Shown: in pieces, positions 1-8,438 of the stretch
Position numbering within the stretch: the first letter of the stretch is position 1
Layout of the letters: each line of letters starts with the position of its first letter
Assembly (NCBI RefSeq): GCF_021390675.1
Contig: NZ_JAJEJV010000004.1
Location: forward strand, 2,790,001-2,854,000
Length of the DNA stretch: 64,000 bases
From: Dyella sp. 2HG41-7
Lineage (GTDB): Bacteria; Pseudomonadota; Gammaproteobacteria; Xanthomonadales; Rhodanobacteraceae
Reading direction: 5' to 3'
Notes under the pieces: model-generated
The model's input: the letters and a program-made list of their open reading frames with translations, nothing else
Database searches by the model: none
Told to the model about the DNA's origin: nothing
Program-made: the position numbers and the translations under genes

Positions 1-1108
1 CGTGGAACGCTTCGGGCGACGGCGCTTTGTGGAAATAGAGATAACCGCCGAAGATTTCATCCGAACCTTCACCCGACAGCACCATCTTTACGCCCATCGC
101 CTTGATGCGACGGGCCAGCAGATACATCGGCGTGGATGCGCGAATCGTAGTTACGTCATACGTTTCGATATGGCGAATCACTTCCGGCAGCGCGTCCAAA
201 CCTTCCGCAAACGTATAGACGAAACCGTGATGCACCGTGCCGAGCGCATCGGCCACCACTTTCGCGGCGGCGAGATCGGGCGAACCTTCCAAGCCGATAG
301 CGAAGGAGTGCAAACGCGGCCACCACGCTTCGCTGCGGTCGTCGTCTTCCACGCGCTCGCGTGCGAAGCGCGCCGCGCAAGCCGCCACCAAGGAGGAATC
401 CAAACCGCCGGACAACAACACGCCATACGGCACATCCGTCATCAACTGACGATGTACCGCTTGTTCGAATGCCTGGCGCAATGCTTGCGGCTGATGACCT
501 TTGGTCGCCGCGTAGTCGCGCCACGGACGCTTGTAGTAACTCTGCAATTGCCCGGTTTCGCTGTCGTAAACATGCCCCGGCGGAAACGGCGCCACATCCG
601 CGCAGACGCCCACCAACGCTTTCATTTCCGACGCTACGCACAATCGACCATGCTCATCGTGTCCCCAATACAGCGGGCAAACGCCGATCGGGTCGCGCGC
701 AATCACATAGCGCTTGGCGTCGCCGTCCCACAGCGCGAACGCAAAAATGCCGTTGAGCTTGGTAAGAAAATCCGTGCCGTGTTCGCGATAAAGCGCGTTG
801 ATCACTTCGCAATCCGAACCGGTCGTGAAATCGTAGCTGCTGTGCGCGCGCAGCTCGCGATGGTTGTAGATCTCCCCGTTCACCGCCAACGCGAGATGAC
901 CATCGCGGGAGCGCAACGGCTGCGCGCCGCTGGCCGGGTCCACGATGGCGAGGCGTTCATGCACCAGGATGGCGCCCGCGTCGACGAACACGCCGCTCCA
1001 GTCCGGCCCGCGATGACGCTGACGCTGCGACAGCTCCAGGGCCAGCAGTCGTAACGCGGCGAAATCGTCGCCCGGCTGCAGATCGAACATTCCAAAGATG
1101 GCGCACAT
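1..1108 (-). CDS. asnB: Asparagine synthase (glutamine-hydrolysing), 3' part missing
   Basis: Makes asparagine from aspartate, ATP and glutamine-derived ammonia in the cytoplasm. The protein begins MCAIFGMF, so after Met removal Cys2 is the glutaminase nucleophile. The class II amidotransferase domain continues with RHRGPD (about residue 31) and VNGEIYNH (about 76). The synthetase ATP-pyrophosphatase loop SGGLDSS lies at residues 233-239. About 369 residues are visible; the gene runs off the left edge. The start at 1108 has a good ribosome site (AAGGAAAA) just upstream. The intact Cys2 and normal first domain make it a true asparagine synthase, not a lasso-peptide cyclase. It is preceded by an Asn-codon leader peptide and a terminator, so transcription is probably controlled by attenuation. 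Confidence 0.95.
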   Translation of the reverse strand, partial: MCAIFGMFDLQPGDDFAALRLLALELSQRQRHRGPDWSGVFVDAGAILVHERLAIVDPASGAQPLRSRDGHLALAVNGEIYNHRELRAHSSYDFTTGSDCEVINALYREHGTDFLTKLNGIFAFALWDGDAKRYVIARDPIGVCPLYWGHDEHGRLCVASEMKALVGVCADVAPFPPGHVYDSETGQLQSYYKRPWRDYAATKGHQPQALRQAFEQAVHRQLMTDVPYGVLLSGGLDSSLVAACAARFARERVEDDDRSEAWWPRLHSFAIGLEGSPDLAAAKVVADALGTVHHGFVYTFAEGLDALPEVIRHIETYDVTTIRASTPMYLLARRIKAMGVKMVLSGEGSDEIFGGYLYFHKAPSPEAFH

Positions 1109-1152
1109 GACAGATTTTCCTTTTGCTCGCTCGGTGGTGAAACGTTGAAAAA

Positions 1153-1183
1153 CAAAAGGGCCCGCACTTGGCGGGCCCTTTTG
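1153..1183 (-). terminator. Rho-independent terminator in asnB leader
   Basis: On the minus strand CAAAAGGGCCCGC - CAAGT - GCGGGCCCTTTTG is a 13-bp perfect stem, followed by TTTTT. It lies 45 bp before the asnB start codon and 25 bp after the leader-peptide stop. Confidence 0.85.
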
Positions 1184-1236
1184 CGTGTGTATGGTTGTTT
1201 CTTTCGCCTACACGCGGACCCGCCTGCGATTGCAGG
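1153..1236 (-). promoter_or_regulatory. Transcription attenuator of asnB (antiterminator and terminator)
   Basis: Three mutually exclusive pairings can be drawn on the minus-strand transcript. First, CCTGC-aatc-GCAGG (1236-1223) forms a small hairpin whose 5' arm lies within the Asn-codon run. Second, GGCGGGUCC (1224-1216) can pair over 9 bp, with one G-U, with GGGCCCGCC at the top of the terminator. Third, the terminator hairpin itself. A ribosome stalled at the last Asn codons would cover CCTGC, free GGCGGGUCC and block the terminator, allowing asnB transcription when Asn-tRNA is uncharged. The pairings are read from the sequence; the mechanism is inference. Confidence 0.75.
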
Positions 1237-1327
1237 TATTGTTATTCGCGTTGTTATTCAGCGCCGCAGCAACACCGGCCGCAAAAGCGGCGTTGGTTGC
1301 AAGATAGCTGGCGGCGAAAGCGTTCAT
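1208..1327 (-). CDS. asnB leader peptide rich in asparagine codons
   Basis: A 39-codon open frame, ATG at 1327 and TAG at 1208, in the same direction as asnB. Nine of 39 residues are Asn, seven of them packed in LNNNANNNTCN (residues 23-33, bases 1229-1261). No Shine-Dalgarno is obvious. A weak sigma70-like pair (TTGCGC, 17 bp, TGTAGT) sits so close that the transcript could begin at the ATG, meaning leaderless translation. The peptide itself probably has no function; ribosome stalling on the Asn codons would sense charged tRNA-Asn. The frame, codon run and position are seen directly. The regulatory role is inferred from his/trp/leu-type leaders. Confidence 0.8.
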   Translation of the reverse strand: MNAFAASYLATNAAFAAGVAAALNNNANNNTCNRRRVRV

Positions 1328-1442
1328 GGCTCGACTACATCACAAGGCAACGCGGCGCGCAAGCCGAAATTCGCACAATTCCGCCGCTCAGTAAGGCCAT
1401 CTGGTCATAACGCCAAAACAGCGGAATACGGGCGCCCTGAAC

Positions 1443-1808
1443 TCAGGGCGACGCAACCCAACGCACGGCCTCTTCGAACTCGGCATTGGTAAACAATTTG
1501 AACTGAGTGGGCATCGCAAAGCCGAACATGCTCGACATCACGCGAATCCAGCCCACGTCAGTGACCAGTGCGGTGCGTTCCCAGCCGCTGATATGGCGGA
1601 AACCGAGTTTGACGTCGTCCCACATCGCCCCAGGCGCGAAGCCCACGAAGTCGTCGCCGACATGCACCACGAGGCGCAGTTTGGGATTCAAGGCAAACGC
1701 TGCCTCGATGTCCGGCACCATCACACTCTCATAGTCCTGCGCGGTCACCAGGTCGCGCATGCGAAAACCAAGGACACCGGCGGGCAAAGTCGGAAGTTGC
1801 TCGATCAT
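1443..1808 (-). CDS. SpoIIAA-like (STAS/SEC14-like) domain protein
   Basis: A 121-residue cytoplasmic protein with no signal peptide or membrane segment. The pattern (MIEQLPTLPAGVLGFRMRD near the N-terminus, LVVHVGDDFVGF and LGFRHISGWER in the middle, VTDVGWIRVMSSMFG near residue 90) is that of the SpoIIAA-like family, a CRAL-TRIO/STAS-type fold of unknown bacterial role. The start at 1808 is chosen because it has AGGAGC at the right spacing; an upstream in-frame start would fall inside the repeat at 1820-2090. It stands alone, with the attenuator on one side and the repeat on the other. Family assignment is by pattern only. Confidence 0.7.
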   Translation of the reverse strand: MIEQLPTLPAGVLGFRMRDLVTAQDYESVMVPDIEAAFALNPKLRLVVHVGDDFVGFAPGAMWDDVKLGFRHISGWERTALVTDVGWIRVMSSMFGFAMPTQFKLFTNAEFEEAVRWVASP

Positions 1809-1819
1809 GGCGACGCTCC

Positions 1820-2090
1820 TAGGGATGCTCTGACCCATTCTACGCAGGCGTCACCTGCTTGTCCGTTTGCAGGCCACAGGACTATCGGTGAAGGCAGACT
1901 GGCTGTCTGTCGAGACGATGGGCCGAAGGCATGCAAACGGACAAGCCGGCCCGGAGGGTGATGTCCAGAGGGCTCGCAGAGTGCGCCGCGTGGCTTGAAC
2001 AGACGGCCAGTCTGACCTGCGCCACGCAACACACTCTGCGAGCCCTCTGGACATCATGCCGCCTACGTAGAATGGGTCAGAGCATCCCTA
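1820..2090. repeat. Structured dispersed repeat, copy A
   Basis: A 271-bp element between the SpoIIAA-like gene and recJ. The outer arms (1820-1844 and 2066-2090) are a perfect 25-bp inverted repeat, TAGGGATGCTCTGACC... . Inside are two hairpins: P2, with arms 1857-1871 and 1932-1946 (GCTTGTCCGTTTGCA), and P3, with perfect 24-bp arms beginning GATGTCCAGAGGGCTC and ending at GGACATC near 2055. P3 contains a further GCGTGGC/GCCACGC stem and a CAGAC/GTCTG tip. Two other copies occur at 44901-45150 and 56263-56529. It has no plausible coding capacity. Confidence 0.9.
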
Positions 2091-2167
2091 AACGAAGAGG
2101 CGGGTCTCTATCCAAGCGCCATTTTTGTCGCGAAGCAAGTAAGCAAACGTGAATAGACGATTCGCGA

Positions 2168-3889
2168 TTACACGGGCTCTATATAACGCAGCAGCAACCG
2201 CGGCGATTCCCTGCCCTGCCAATCGTTGATGGTCAGTTCGAACGCGGCGCGCAAGATGGACGGCGGCGGCTGTCCGTCGTAGGCGTTGAACATGACTGCG
2301 TCGTACACCGCATCGTCGCGTGGATCGCGCAAACTGAGCCGGAGATGTCGCTCGCCCATCGGGCGCCAGCTGAAACATTCGAAGCGGTTTTCGAATACCG
2401 GTTCCGGAAACGCCTGCCCCCACGGACCGGCGAATCGCAACATGCGCGCCATATCCAAGGTGAACATGCCGGCGGCCATTTCGCCGTCGGTATAGAGCAC
2501 CGACTGCAGCTGTTCTTCGCTCAGCCATTCGCGCGCCACGGTGTCGAAGGCTTCCGCAAAACGGGGGTAGTGATCGGTGGGCAGACTCAGACCCGCCGCC
2601 ATGGCATGTCCGCCGAAGCGTTCAATCAATCCCGGAAATTTCGCATCCACTGCCGCCAGCGCATCGCGAATATGAAAACCGGCGATGGACCGCGCCGAGC
2701 CGCGCAGATGGTCGGGATCGTCTTCTCCGGCCGGCGCGAAGGCGATCACAGGCCGATGCAGACGCTCCTTCAATTTGGACGCCACCAGCCCGACGACGCC
2801 GGCATGCCAACTTGGCTCGAACAATGTGACGCCGACCGTTTGCGCATCGACTTGCGCGGCGCTCGCGACCATTAGTTCCGCTTCCGCAACCATCGACGCT
2901 TGAAGATCGCGTCGCTCCTGGTTGATCGAGCTAAGCAATTCGGCATAACGCCGCGCCTGGGCAGCGTCATCCGTCAGCAAACACTCCACGCCAAGACGCA
3001 TATCTTCCAGTCGACCCGCGGCGTTCAAACGGGGGCCGATGGCGTATCCGAGATCGCTCGTGCATAACGCGACAGCATTGCGTTGACTGGCTTCGATCAA
3101 GGCCATGATGCCGGCACAGCCACGTCCGCTGCGCAAGCGTTTCATGCCCGCTTCGACGAGTACGCGATTGTTGAAATCGAGCGGCACCAGATCGGCCACG
3201 GTTCCAAGCGCGACCAGATCGAGCACGGCAGACAGATCCGGTTCGGGTTTTCCGTTGAACCAACCTTGCTCGCGCAGATGCGCACGCAAGGCAAGCAGCA
3301 CGTAGAACATCACTCCCACACCGGCGAGCGCTTTGCTTGGGAAATCGTCGCCATGCATGTTGGGATTGACCATGGCGTCCGCATCCGGCAAGCGATCGCC
3401 GGGCAGATGATGATCGGTGACGATAACGCGCATGCCGCGCGCCCGCGCCGCCGCCACGCCTGCCACGCTGGCGACGCCGTTATCGACCGTCACCACGATT
3501 TGCGCATGCGATGGCAGCGAAGCAACCAATTCCGGCGTCAGTCCGTAGCCATGCACAAAACGATTCGGCACCACGTAATCCACACGACGCGCGCCGAGCA
3601 GGCGCAACCCGCGCACGGCGACAGCCGTACCCGTCGCGCCGTCGCAGTCGTAGTCGCCGGCAATGACGACGGACATATCGTTGCGAATCGCTTCGACCAA
3701 TAAGGACACTGCTTGCTGCATGCCGCTCAATTGCTGCGGTGACAGCAGACGATTCAAGCGATGTTCGGCTTGCTCCGGCCCCAAGACACCGCGCGCAGCG
3801 TAGATGCGTTGCAAAAGCGGATGTACCGCATCGCCCCAACCCGTCGGTTCACCGGCGAGCGGACGTCGCTTCAATATTTGACGAATCAC
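2168..3889 (-). CDS. recJ: Single-stranded-DNA-specific 5'-3' exonuclease RecJ
   Basis: RecJ degrades single-stranded DNA 5' to 3' in recombination and in base-excision and mismatch repair. The GTG start at 3889 gives 573 residues, the family's usual size (E. coli 577). DHH-family motifs are present: VIAGDYDCDGATGT (motif I), VTVDNG (motif II), VTDHHLPGD (DHH motif) and a C-terminal DHHA1 region with RFGGHAMAAGL. The GTG overlaps the stop of the upstream gene as GTGA, so the two are probably translationally coupled. Longer in-frame starts (to 4210) would overlap the upstream gene heavily and add no RecJ-like sequence. Confidence 0.95.
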   Translation of the reverse strand: MIRQILKRRPLAGEPTGWGDAVHPLLQRIYAARGVLGPEQAEHRLNRLLSPQQLSGMQQAVSLLVEAIRNDMSVVIAGDYDCDGATGTAVAVRGLRLLGARRVDYVVPNRFVHGYGLTPELVASLPSHAQIVVTVDNGVASVAGVAAARARGMRVIVTDHHLPGDRLPDADAMVNPNMHGDDFPSKALAGVGVMFYVLLALRAHLREQGWFNGKPEPDLSAVLDLVALGTVADLVPLDFNNRVLVEAGMKRLRSGRGCAGIMALIEASQRNAVALCTSDLGYAIGPRLNAAGRLEDMRLGVECLLTDDAAQARRYAELLSSINQERRDLQASMVAEAELMVASAAQVDAQTVGVTLFEPSWHAGVVGLVASKLKERLHRPVIAFAPAGEDDPDHLRGSARSIAGFHIRDALAAVDAKFPGLIERFGGHAMAAGLSLPTDHYPRFAEAFDTVAREWLSEEQLQSVLYTDGEMAAGMFTLDMARMLRFAGPWGQAFPEPVFENRFECFSWRPMGERHLRLSLRDPRDDAVYDAVMFNAYDGQPPPSILRAAFELTINDWQGRESPRLLLRYIEPV

Positions 3890-4803
3890 GAGGCGGACCG
3901 CCGCCAGACGCGCAAGCGATGCCATGGTTTGCAAAGCCATCGCTCGCCGCTGGCAAACGCCAAGATCAACGACTGGCGTCGAGACAGCGCCTGCAATGAA
4001 GGCCACCACGTAGTGGCGATGTTGTCCGGCGACTCGTCTTGCAAGTCGATCAGCCAACCAGCGTTCGCCGTCATGATCGACGACGCGTCCCGCGCTCGCG
4101 TTCGGATGTTGGCGCGTTGCGCCACGGCAAGCAGCGGCACATCGTCGGCGATAACGCCTTTCAACGCCGTCGCGACACGCGGCGGCAGCACGCCGCCGCC
4201 CCAGAACCACAAGCAGTTGACGGGCGGCAGGCCGCGCTCGCGTCGTTCCGTATTGATCGGATGTTGGTGCAATAAGACCTGCACTTCATTGAAAAGCATG
4301 CGCCAGGTGCGCGCGTGCTCGCCTTGCGGCAAATGTTCGTAGAGGTCTTCGCCAAGCGCCTGCTCAGGCGCATCGAAGTCGGGCAAGGCGATGTCCGCCG
4401 GAAGCCGCAGATGCCAGCGATCGGGAGAGGAAACGCAAAGCGTCATGCCGGCGTCGTCGAATATGGGCTTCAGCGCATCGGCGAGTGCCCTCGCATCGTG
4501 CATGTTCAAGAGCAATTGGCCGCACGCCATCAATCGCGCGCCGCTCATATCCGGTTGCACCCAGGCGGGATCGGCGCTAAGCCAACAGGCATCGCCGGCG
4601 TCGCCCACCAGATGTTGACGCGTTAGCGCCGCCACGGGTAGAGCGCCGTCGCATGAGAAGTTGGAAGACAAGCCACCGAGATAACCCTTGGCGCCATCCG
4701 TCAACCGATCGCCGCGCCGTATTAGCGTGCGAATGGGGTGGTCAGAACCAAAGCGTTGCAGATCCGGCAGCCAACATTCCACGACGTGCGATGCGAGGTC
4801 CAT
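3886..4803 (-). CDS. Phosphoglycerate-mutase-like (ApgM-type) protein
   Basis: A 305-residue cytoplasmic protein, recognised by overall pattern as the Xanthomonadales protein usually annotated as a cofactor-independent phosphoglycerate mutase or regulator. Recognisable pieces are ADPAWVQPDMSGARLM (about residue 80), the middle region ending in HPINTERRERGLPPVN and the glycine-rich CLWFWGGGVLPP. The canonical metal and serine motifs of alkaline-phosphatase-type mutases are not evident, so enzymatic activity is doubtful. The ATG at 4803 lies 7 bp after the ABC-F stop; an upstream TTG would overlap that gene. It is coupled to recJ by a GTGA overlap, so an ABC-F / this gene / recJ operon is likely. 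Confidence 0.65.
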   Translation of the reverse strand: MDLASHVVECWLPDLQRFGSDHPIRTLIRRGDRLTDGAKGYLGGLSSNFSCDGALPVAALTRQHLVGDAGDACWLSADPAWVQPDMSGARLMACGQLLLNMHDARALADALKPIFDDAGMTLCVSSPDRWHLRLPADIALPDFDAPEQALGEDLYEHLPQGEHARTWRMLFNEVQVLLHQHPINTERRERGLPPVNCLWFWGGGVLPPRVATALKGVIADDVPLLAVAQRANIRTRARDASSIMTANAGWLIDLQDESPDNIATTWWPSLQALSRRQSLILAFASGERWLCKPWHRLRVWRRSAS

Positions 4804-4810
4804 CGGCGGC

Positions 4811-6703
4811 TCACGCTTCAAGCAGTTCGTACAACTCGAGCCATTCGGCCTCGAGCGTTTCCTTTTCCTTGCGCAGCTCCGCCTGTCGCTGGCCGAGCTT
4901 CATCAATTCGGCGGTCGAACCGTTGTAGGTATCGGGATCGGCGAGTTTCTGCTCCAGTTTGCCGAGTTCGTCGTCGATGGCCGCAACACGCGTTTCGATT
5001 TTCTTGACGCGCTGACGCGAGGCTTTCTCGGTCTCGCGCTGTGCAGCCGCCGCACGGCGGCGATCCGCGGCGGATTCGACGGGCTTGGCTTCCGCTTCTG
5101 CTTTTTTCGGCGCGCTGCCGCGCGCGCGCAACCAGCGTGCGTAGTCGTCCAAGTCGCCATCGAACGACTCGACCTTGCCATCCGCGACACGCCAGAAACT
5201 GTCGCAAACCATGCCGAGCAAGTGGCGATCGTGCGATACGAGCACGAGTGCGCCGTCAAAATCCGCCAGCGCGTCGGCCAAAGCTTCGCGCATATCGAGA
5301 TCGAGATGGTTGGTCGGCTCGTCGAGCAGCAAGAGGTTTGGTTTGTCCCAGGCAATCAACGCCAGCGCGAGACGAGCGCGCTCGCCACCGGAAAAACCGT
5401 CGACGGATTCGAACGCACGGTCACCGGCAAAATTCCAGTTACCGAGAAAATCGCGCAACACCTGCGCACCGACACCCGGCGCTTTATCCTGCAGGTGATC
5501 GAACGGGCTGGCGCCTTCGCGCAGACTTTCCACGGTGTGCTGCGCGAAGTAGCCGATTTTCAGATCCTTGTGCGCTTTGCGTTCGCCGTTCAATGGCGCA
5601 AGTTCGCTCACCAGCGTTTTCACCAAGGTGGATTTACCAGCGCCGTTTGGACCAAGCAGACCGACGCGCTCGCCAGCCTCCAGTCGAAAGCGGACATCAC
5701 GCAGAATGCTCGCGGGCGGCTGGCCGTTTTCGCCCGGGTATCCGGCTTCGATCTCTTCCAGCTGCAGCATCGAATCGGGCAATCGATCCGGCACGGCGAA
5801 TTGAAAGCGGAACGGCCGCTCCGCGCGCACGGCTTCAGTGCCGGCCATTTTTTCCAAACGCTTCATGCGCGATTGCGCTTGCTTGGCTTTGCTGGCCTTG
5901 GCTTTGAAGCGGTCGATAAACGATTGCAGATGCGCGCGTTCCACCTGCTCGCGCTCGTGCGCGATTTGCTGCAAGCGCAATTGTTCGGAGCGCTGCCGCT
6001 CGAACGCGCTGTAGTTGCCGGCGTAAAGCTTCGCCCTGCCTTCGTTGAGATGCAGGGTGTGGGTGATCACGCCATCGAGAAATTCGCGGTCGTGCGAAAT
6101 CACCAGCAAAGTGCCTTGATAACGGCGCAGCCATTCTTCGAGCCACAACACGGCGTCGAGATCGAGATGGTTGGTGGGCTCGTCGAGCAACAACAATTCC
6201 GACGGCGCCATCAGCGCACGCGCAAGGTTCAGACGCACGCGCCAACCGCCCGAAAATTCGCACACGGCGCGCTCGTGCGTATCCGGGCTGAAACCCAGAC
6301 CGTGCAACAAGCGGCCAGCGCGCGCACGCGCGTCGTAACCGTGCAGTTCTTCGATGCGGTGATGCGCGCGCGCCATCGCTTCGGTGTCGCCGCGCGCCTG
6401 GGCATCCAGTTCGTCGCGCAATGCGGTGGCCAGCTCCACGTCGCCGCCCATCACGTATTCGATGGCGGGGTCGGGCAAGGCCGGCGTTTCCTGCGCGACG
6501 GAGGCGAGACGCAGCTTGGACGGCATATCCAGCTCGCCCGAATCGGATTCGAGGTGCCCCTGCAACGCCGCAAACAGACTGGACTTGCCGCAACCGTTGC
6601 GCCCCACCACGCCTAGCCGCCAACCGCTCTGGATAACCAGGTCGATATCGGAAAGCAGCAGCCGGCTGCCTCGGCGCAGGGCGAAATGGCGAAACGCGAT
6701 CAT
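4811..6703 (-). CDS. ABC-F family ATPase (YheS-like)
   Basis: A soluble twin-ATPase of 630 residues with no membrane domain. ABC-F proteins bind the ribosomal E site and relieve stalled or inhibited translation. First cassette: Walker A GRNGCGKSS (about residue 37), signature FSGGWRVRLNLA, Walker B LLLDEPTNHLDL. Second cassette: Walker A GPNGAGKST, signature FSGGERARLALAL, Walker B LLLDEPTNHLDLD. Between them lies the charged linker RSEQLRLQQIAHEREQ. The C-terminus is a coiled coil rich in K and E (about residues 540-630), as in YheS/Uup-type members. The start at 6703 (MIAFRHFALRRG) fits the family; 25 further upstream codons are not ABC-F-like. Confidence 0.9.
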   Translation of the reverse strand: MIAFRHFALRRGSRLLLSDIDLVIQSGWRLGVVGRNGCGKSSLFAALQGHLESDSGELDMPSKLRLASVAQETPALPDPAIEYVMGGDVELATALRDELDAQARGDTEAMARAHHRIEELHGYDARARAGRLLHGLGFSPDTHERAVCEFSGGWRVRLNLARALMAPSELLLLDEPTNHLDLDAVLWLEEWLRRYQGTLLVISHDREFLDGVITHTLHLNEGRAKLYAGNYSAFERQRSEQLRLQQIAHEREQVERAHLQSFIDRFKAKASKAKQAQSRMKRLEKMAGTEAVRAERPFRFQFAVPDRLPDSMLQLEEIEAGYPGENGQPPASILRDVRFRLEAGERVGLLGPNGAGKSTLVKTLVSELAPLNGERKAHKDLKIGYFAQHTVESLREGASPFDHLQDKAPGVGAQVLRDFLGNWNFAGDRAFESVDGFSGGERARLALALIAWDKPNLLLLDEPTNHLDLDMREALADALADFDGALVLVSHDRHLLGMVCDSFWRVADGKVESFDGDLDDYARWLRARGSAPKKAEAEAKPVESAADRRRAAAAQRETEKASRQRVKKIETRVAAIDDELGKLEQKLADPDTYNGSTAELMKLGQRQAELRKEKETLEAEWLELYELLEA

Positions 6704-6907
6704 GGGGATTCCACTTAAAACCCGGGCAGAAAGCGCCCGTAGCCGCACATGATAACGGTCCGGGGCGCTTTGATTCATGCTGGGCAGGCCGACCGAGGCC
6801 GCACGGACGAGAGCGGCCTTCCATCACATCTGCCGTGTTTGCTCATGGCGTGCCAGGAACAGTTCTGTTAAAACGACGCGGCAACGCTTCGTGCGGAGAG
6901 GGGAATC

Positions 6908-7252
6908 ATGTTCAAGCACCGTCACACCCTGCCCTTGCTGGCAGCCGTCGCTCTCGGCGCCGCACTGGCGTCGTCGCAGACCGCCCACGCTCAACAATCG
7001 CTGTCTCAGCGCGTGCAGGAAGAAAAGGGCATGAACTTGCCCACGCGCGGCATGAGCATGGCGCAAGTGGAAAAGCGTTACGGCGCCCCGGTGCGCAAGC
7101 TCTCGCCGCGCGGCGGCGATTCGGCCAAGCACCCGACGATCAATCGCTGGGAATACAGCGATTTCATCGTGTATTTCGAAAACAACCACGTGATCCATTC
7201 GGTGTTGAACACGCCGGCGGGCAACAACCGCAATCCGGGCTCGGTGAACTGA
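6908..7252 (+). CDS. Small periplasmic protein of unknown function
   Basis: 114 residues. The N-terminus has a clear Sec signal peptide (KHR, then LPLLAAVALGAALASS) with a probable cleavage after AHA, about residue 28. The mature part has a pattern reminiscent of short SmpA/OmlA-like domains (LPTRGMSMAQVEKRYGAP, then WEYSDFIVYFENNHVIHSV), but the match is weak and no function should be assigned. Its start has a strong Shine-Dalgarno (AGAGGGGA). It is followed by a GC-rich hairpin at 7268-7288, so it looks monocistronic. Confidence 0.75.
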   Translation: MFKHRHTLPLLAAVALGAALASSQTAHAQQSLSQRVQEEKGMNLPTRGMSMAQVEKRYGAPVRKLSPRGGDSAKHPTINRWEYSDFIVYFENNHVIHSVLNTPAGNNRNPGSVN

Positions 7253-7267
7253 TCGATAAAACGAAGT

Positions 7268-7291
7268 GGGCGCGCGTCCGCGCGCGCCTTT
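7268..7291 (+). terminator. Probable terminator after 6908-7252
   Basis: GGCGCGCG - TCCG - CGCGCGCC followed by a short TTTGT run, 15 bp after the stop codon. The stem is very stable; the T-run is poor. Confidence 0.5.
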
Positions 7292-7400
7292 GTCTGACAT
7301 CGCGTCTCGCTACTCGTCTTCCGCCTCTGCCTGTAAACTTGCGCACTGACCCGCCCGGCTCGTTCCGGGCATCCCCCTGTTTAGCGCGAGTGTCATCCCC

Positions 7401-8438
7401 ATGACCGAATCCAGCTTGCGCCTGCCGGCCGAATGGGAGCCGCAGGCCGCCGTCCTGATTGCCTGGCCGCACGCCGGCACCGATTGGGCCGATCGGCTCG
7501 ACGCCGTCGAGTCCACCTACGTGGCGCTCGCGGCGGCCGTGACGCGTTTTCAGCCGCTGATCATCGTAGTCGCCGATGCGACGCTGCATGCACATGTGGT
7601 TGCGAAACTGAAAACGGCGAATGCGGACCTCACGCGCATCCGTTTTGTAGAACTGCCCTACGACGACACGTGGCTGCGCGATTCCGGGCCCATCACGCTG
7701 CGCGGCGACGGCGATCGCTTCCAACTCACCGATTTTCGCTTCACCGGCTGGGGCGGCAAATTCGGCGCGGAACAGGACGATGCGTTGATTGCGGGCTTGG
7801 TGGAGGCCGGCGTTTTCGGTTCGGCCGCACACAAGCGCATCGATTGGGCGCTGGAAGGCGGCGGCATCGAAAGCGACGGTCGCGGCACCGTTCTCACCAC
7901 GTGGAAATGCCTCACGCAGCGTCATCCAGACCAATCGCGCGATGAGATGAGTGCGATCTTGCGCGACGGCCTTCAGGCCAAGCGCGTGTTGTGGCTCGAT
8001 TACGGTTATTTGGAAGGCGACGATACCGACGCGCATATCGATACGCTTGCGCGCTTTGCGCCGGGCGAACGTATCGTTTATCAGGCGTGCGACGACGCCA
8101 GCGATGTACATCACACCGAATTGCAGCGCATGGGCCGCGAACTCGCTACGTTGCGCACGCCGGACGGCACGCCCTACACGTTGTATCCGTTGCCGTGGGC
8201 CGAGCCGATCCTCGACGAAGGACGTCGTCTGGCCGCGTCGTATGCGAATTATTTGATCGTCAATGGCGCCGTGTTGGTACCCGCTTATGGCGACGACGCC
8301 GATGACGAGGCGGCGCGCATCATTGGCGAGGCGCATCCGGGGCGTACCGTCGTGCAGGTTCCTTGCCGCCCGTTGATCTGGCAGAACGGCAGCCTGCATT
8401 GCATCACCATGCAGTTGCCGGCAGGTTTGCTGGGCTAA
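7401..8438 (+). CDS. aguA: Agmatine deiminase
   Basis: Converts agmatine to N-carbamoylputrescine and ammonia, the first step of the arginine-decarboxylase route to putrescine. The 345-residue protein shows the family features in order: PAEWEPQAAVLIAWPH (about residue 8), YDDTWLRDSGPI (about 88, substrate-contacting Asp residues), LEGGGIESDGRGT (about 150), EGDDTDAHIDTLARF (about 206) and the C-terminal nucleophile Cys334 in GSLHCITMQ. It is followed in the same direction by aguB, 93 bp downstream. Length and motifs are normal. Confidence 0.95.
   Translation: MTESSLRLPAEWEPQAAVLIAWPHAGTDWADRLDAVESTYVALAAAVTRFQPLIIVVADATLHAHVVAKLKTANADLTRIRFVELPYDDTWLRDSGPITLRGDGDRFQLTDFRFTGWGGKFGAEQDDALIAGLVEAGVFGSAAHKRIDWALEGGGIESDGRGTVLTTWKCLTQRHPDQSRDEMSAILRDGLQAKRVLWLDYGYLEGDDTDAHIDTLARFAPGERIVYQACDDASDVHHTELQRMGRELATLRTPDGTPYTLYPLPWAEPILDEGRRLAASYANYLIVNGAVLVPAYGDDADDEAARIIGEAHPGRTVVQVPCRPLIWQNGSLHCITMQLPAGLLG

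Noticed and set aside
2-1054. A 350-codon plus-strand frame over asnB
   Set aside because: The minus strand encodes asparagine synthase with all motifs; the plus frame is Arg/His-rich shadow sequence.
1-1108. Lasso-peptide macrocyclase paired with the kinase/ABC module
   Set aside because: The glutaminase domain with Cys2 is intact and the gene is 19.6 kb from the module, with its own Asn attenuator; this is a biosynthetic asparagine synthase.
1820-2090. Integron attC-like site for the structured repeat
   Set aside because: Far longer than usual attC sites, with two internal hairpins and no cassette-like tandem arrangement or core RYYYAAC pair.
4688-6616. A 642-codon open frame antisense to the ABC-F gene
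   Set aside because: It is a shadow of the ABC-F frame; the ABC-F motifs on the minus strand are complete and the antisense frame has no family-like sequence.
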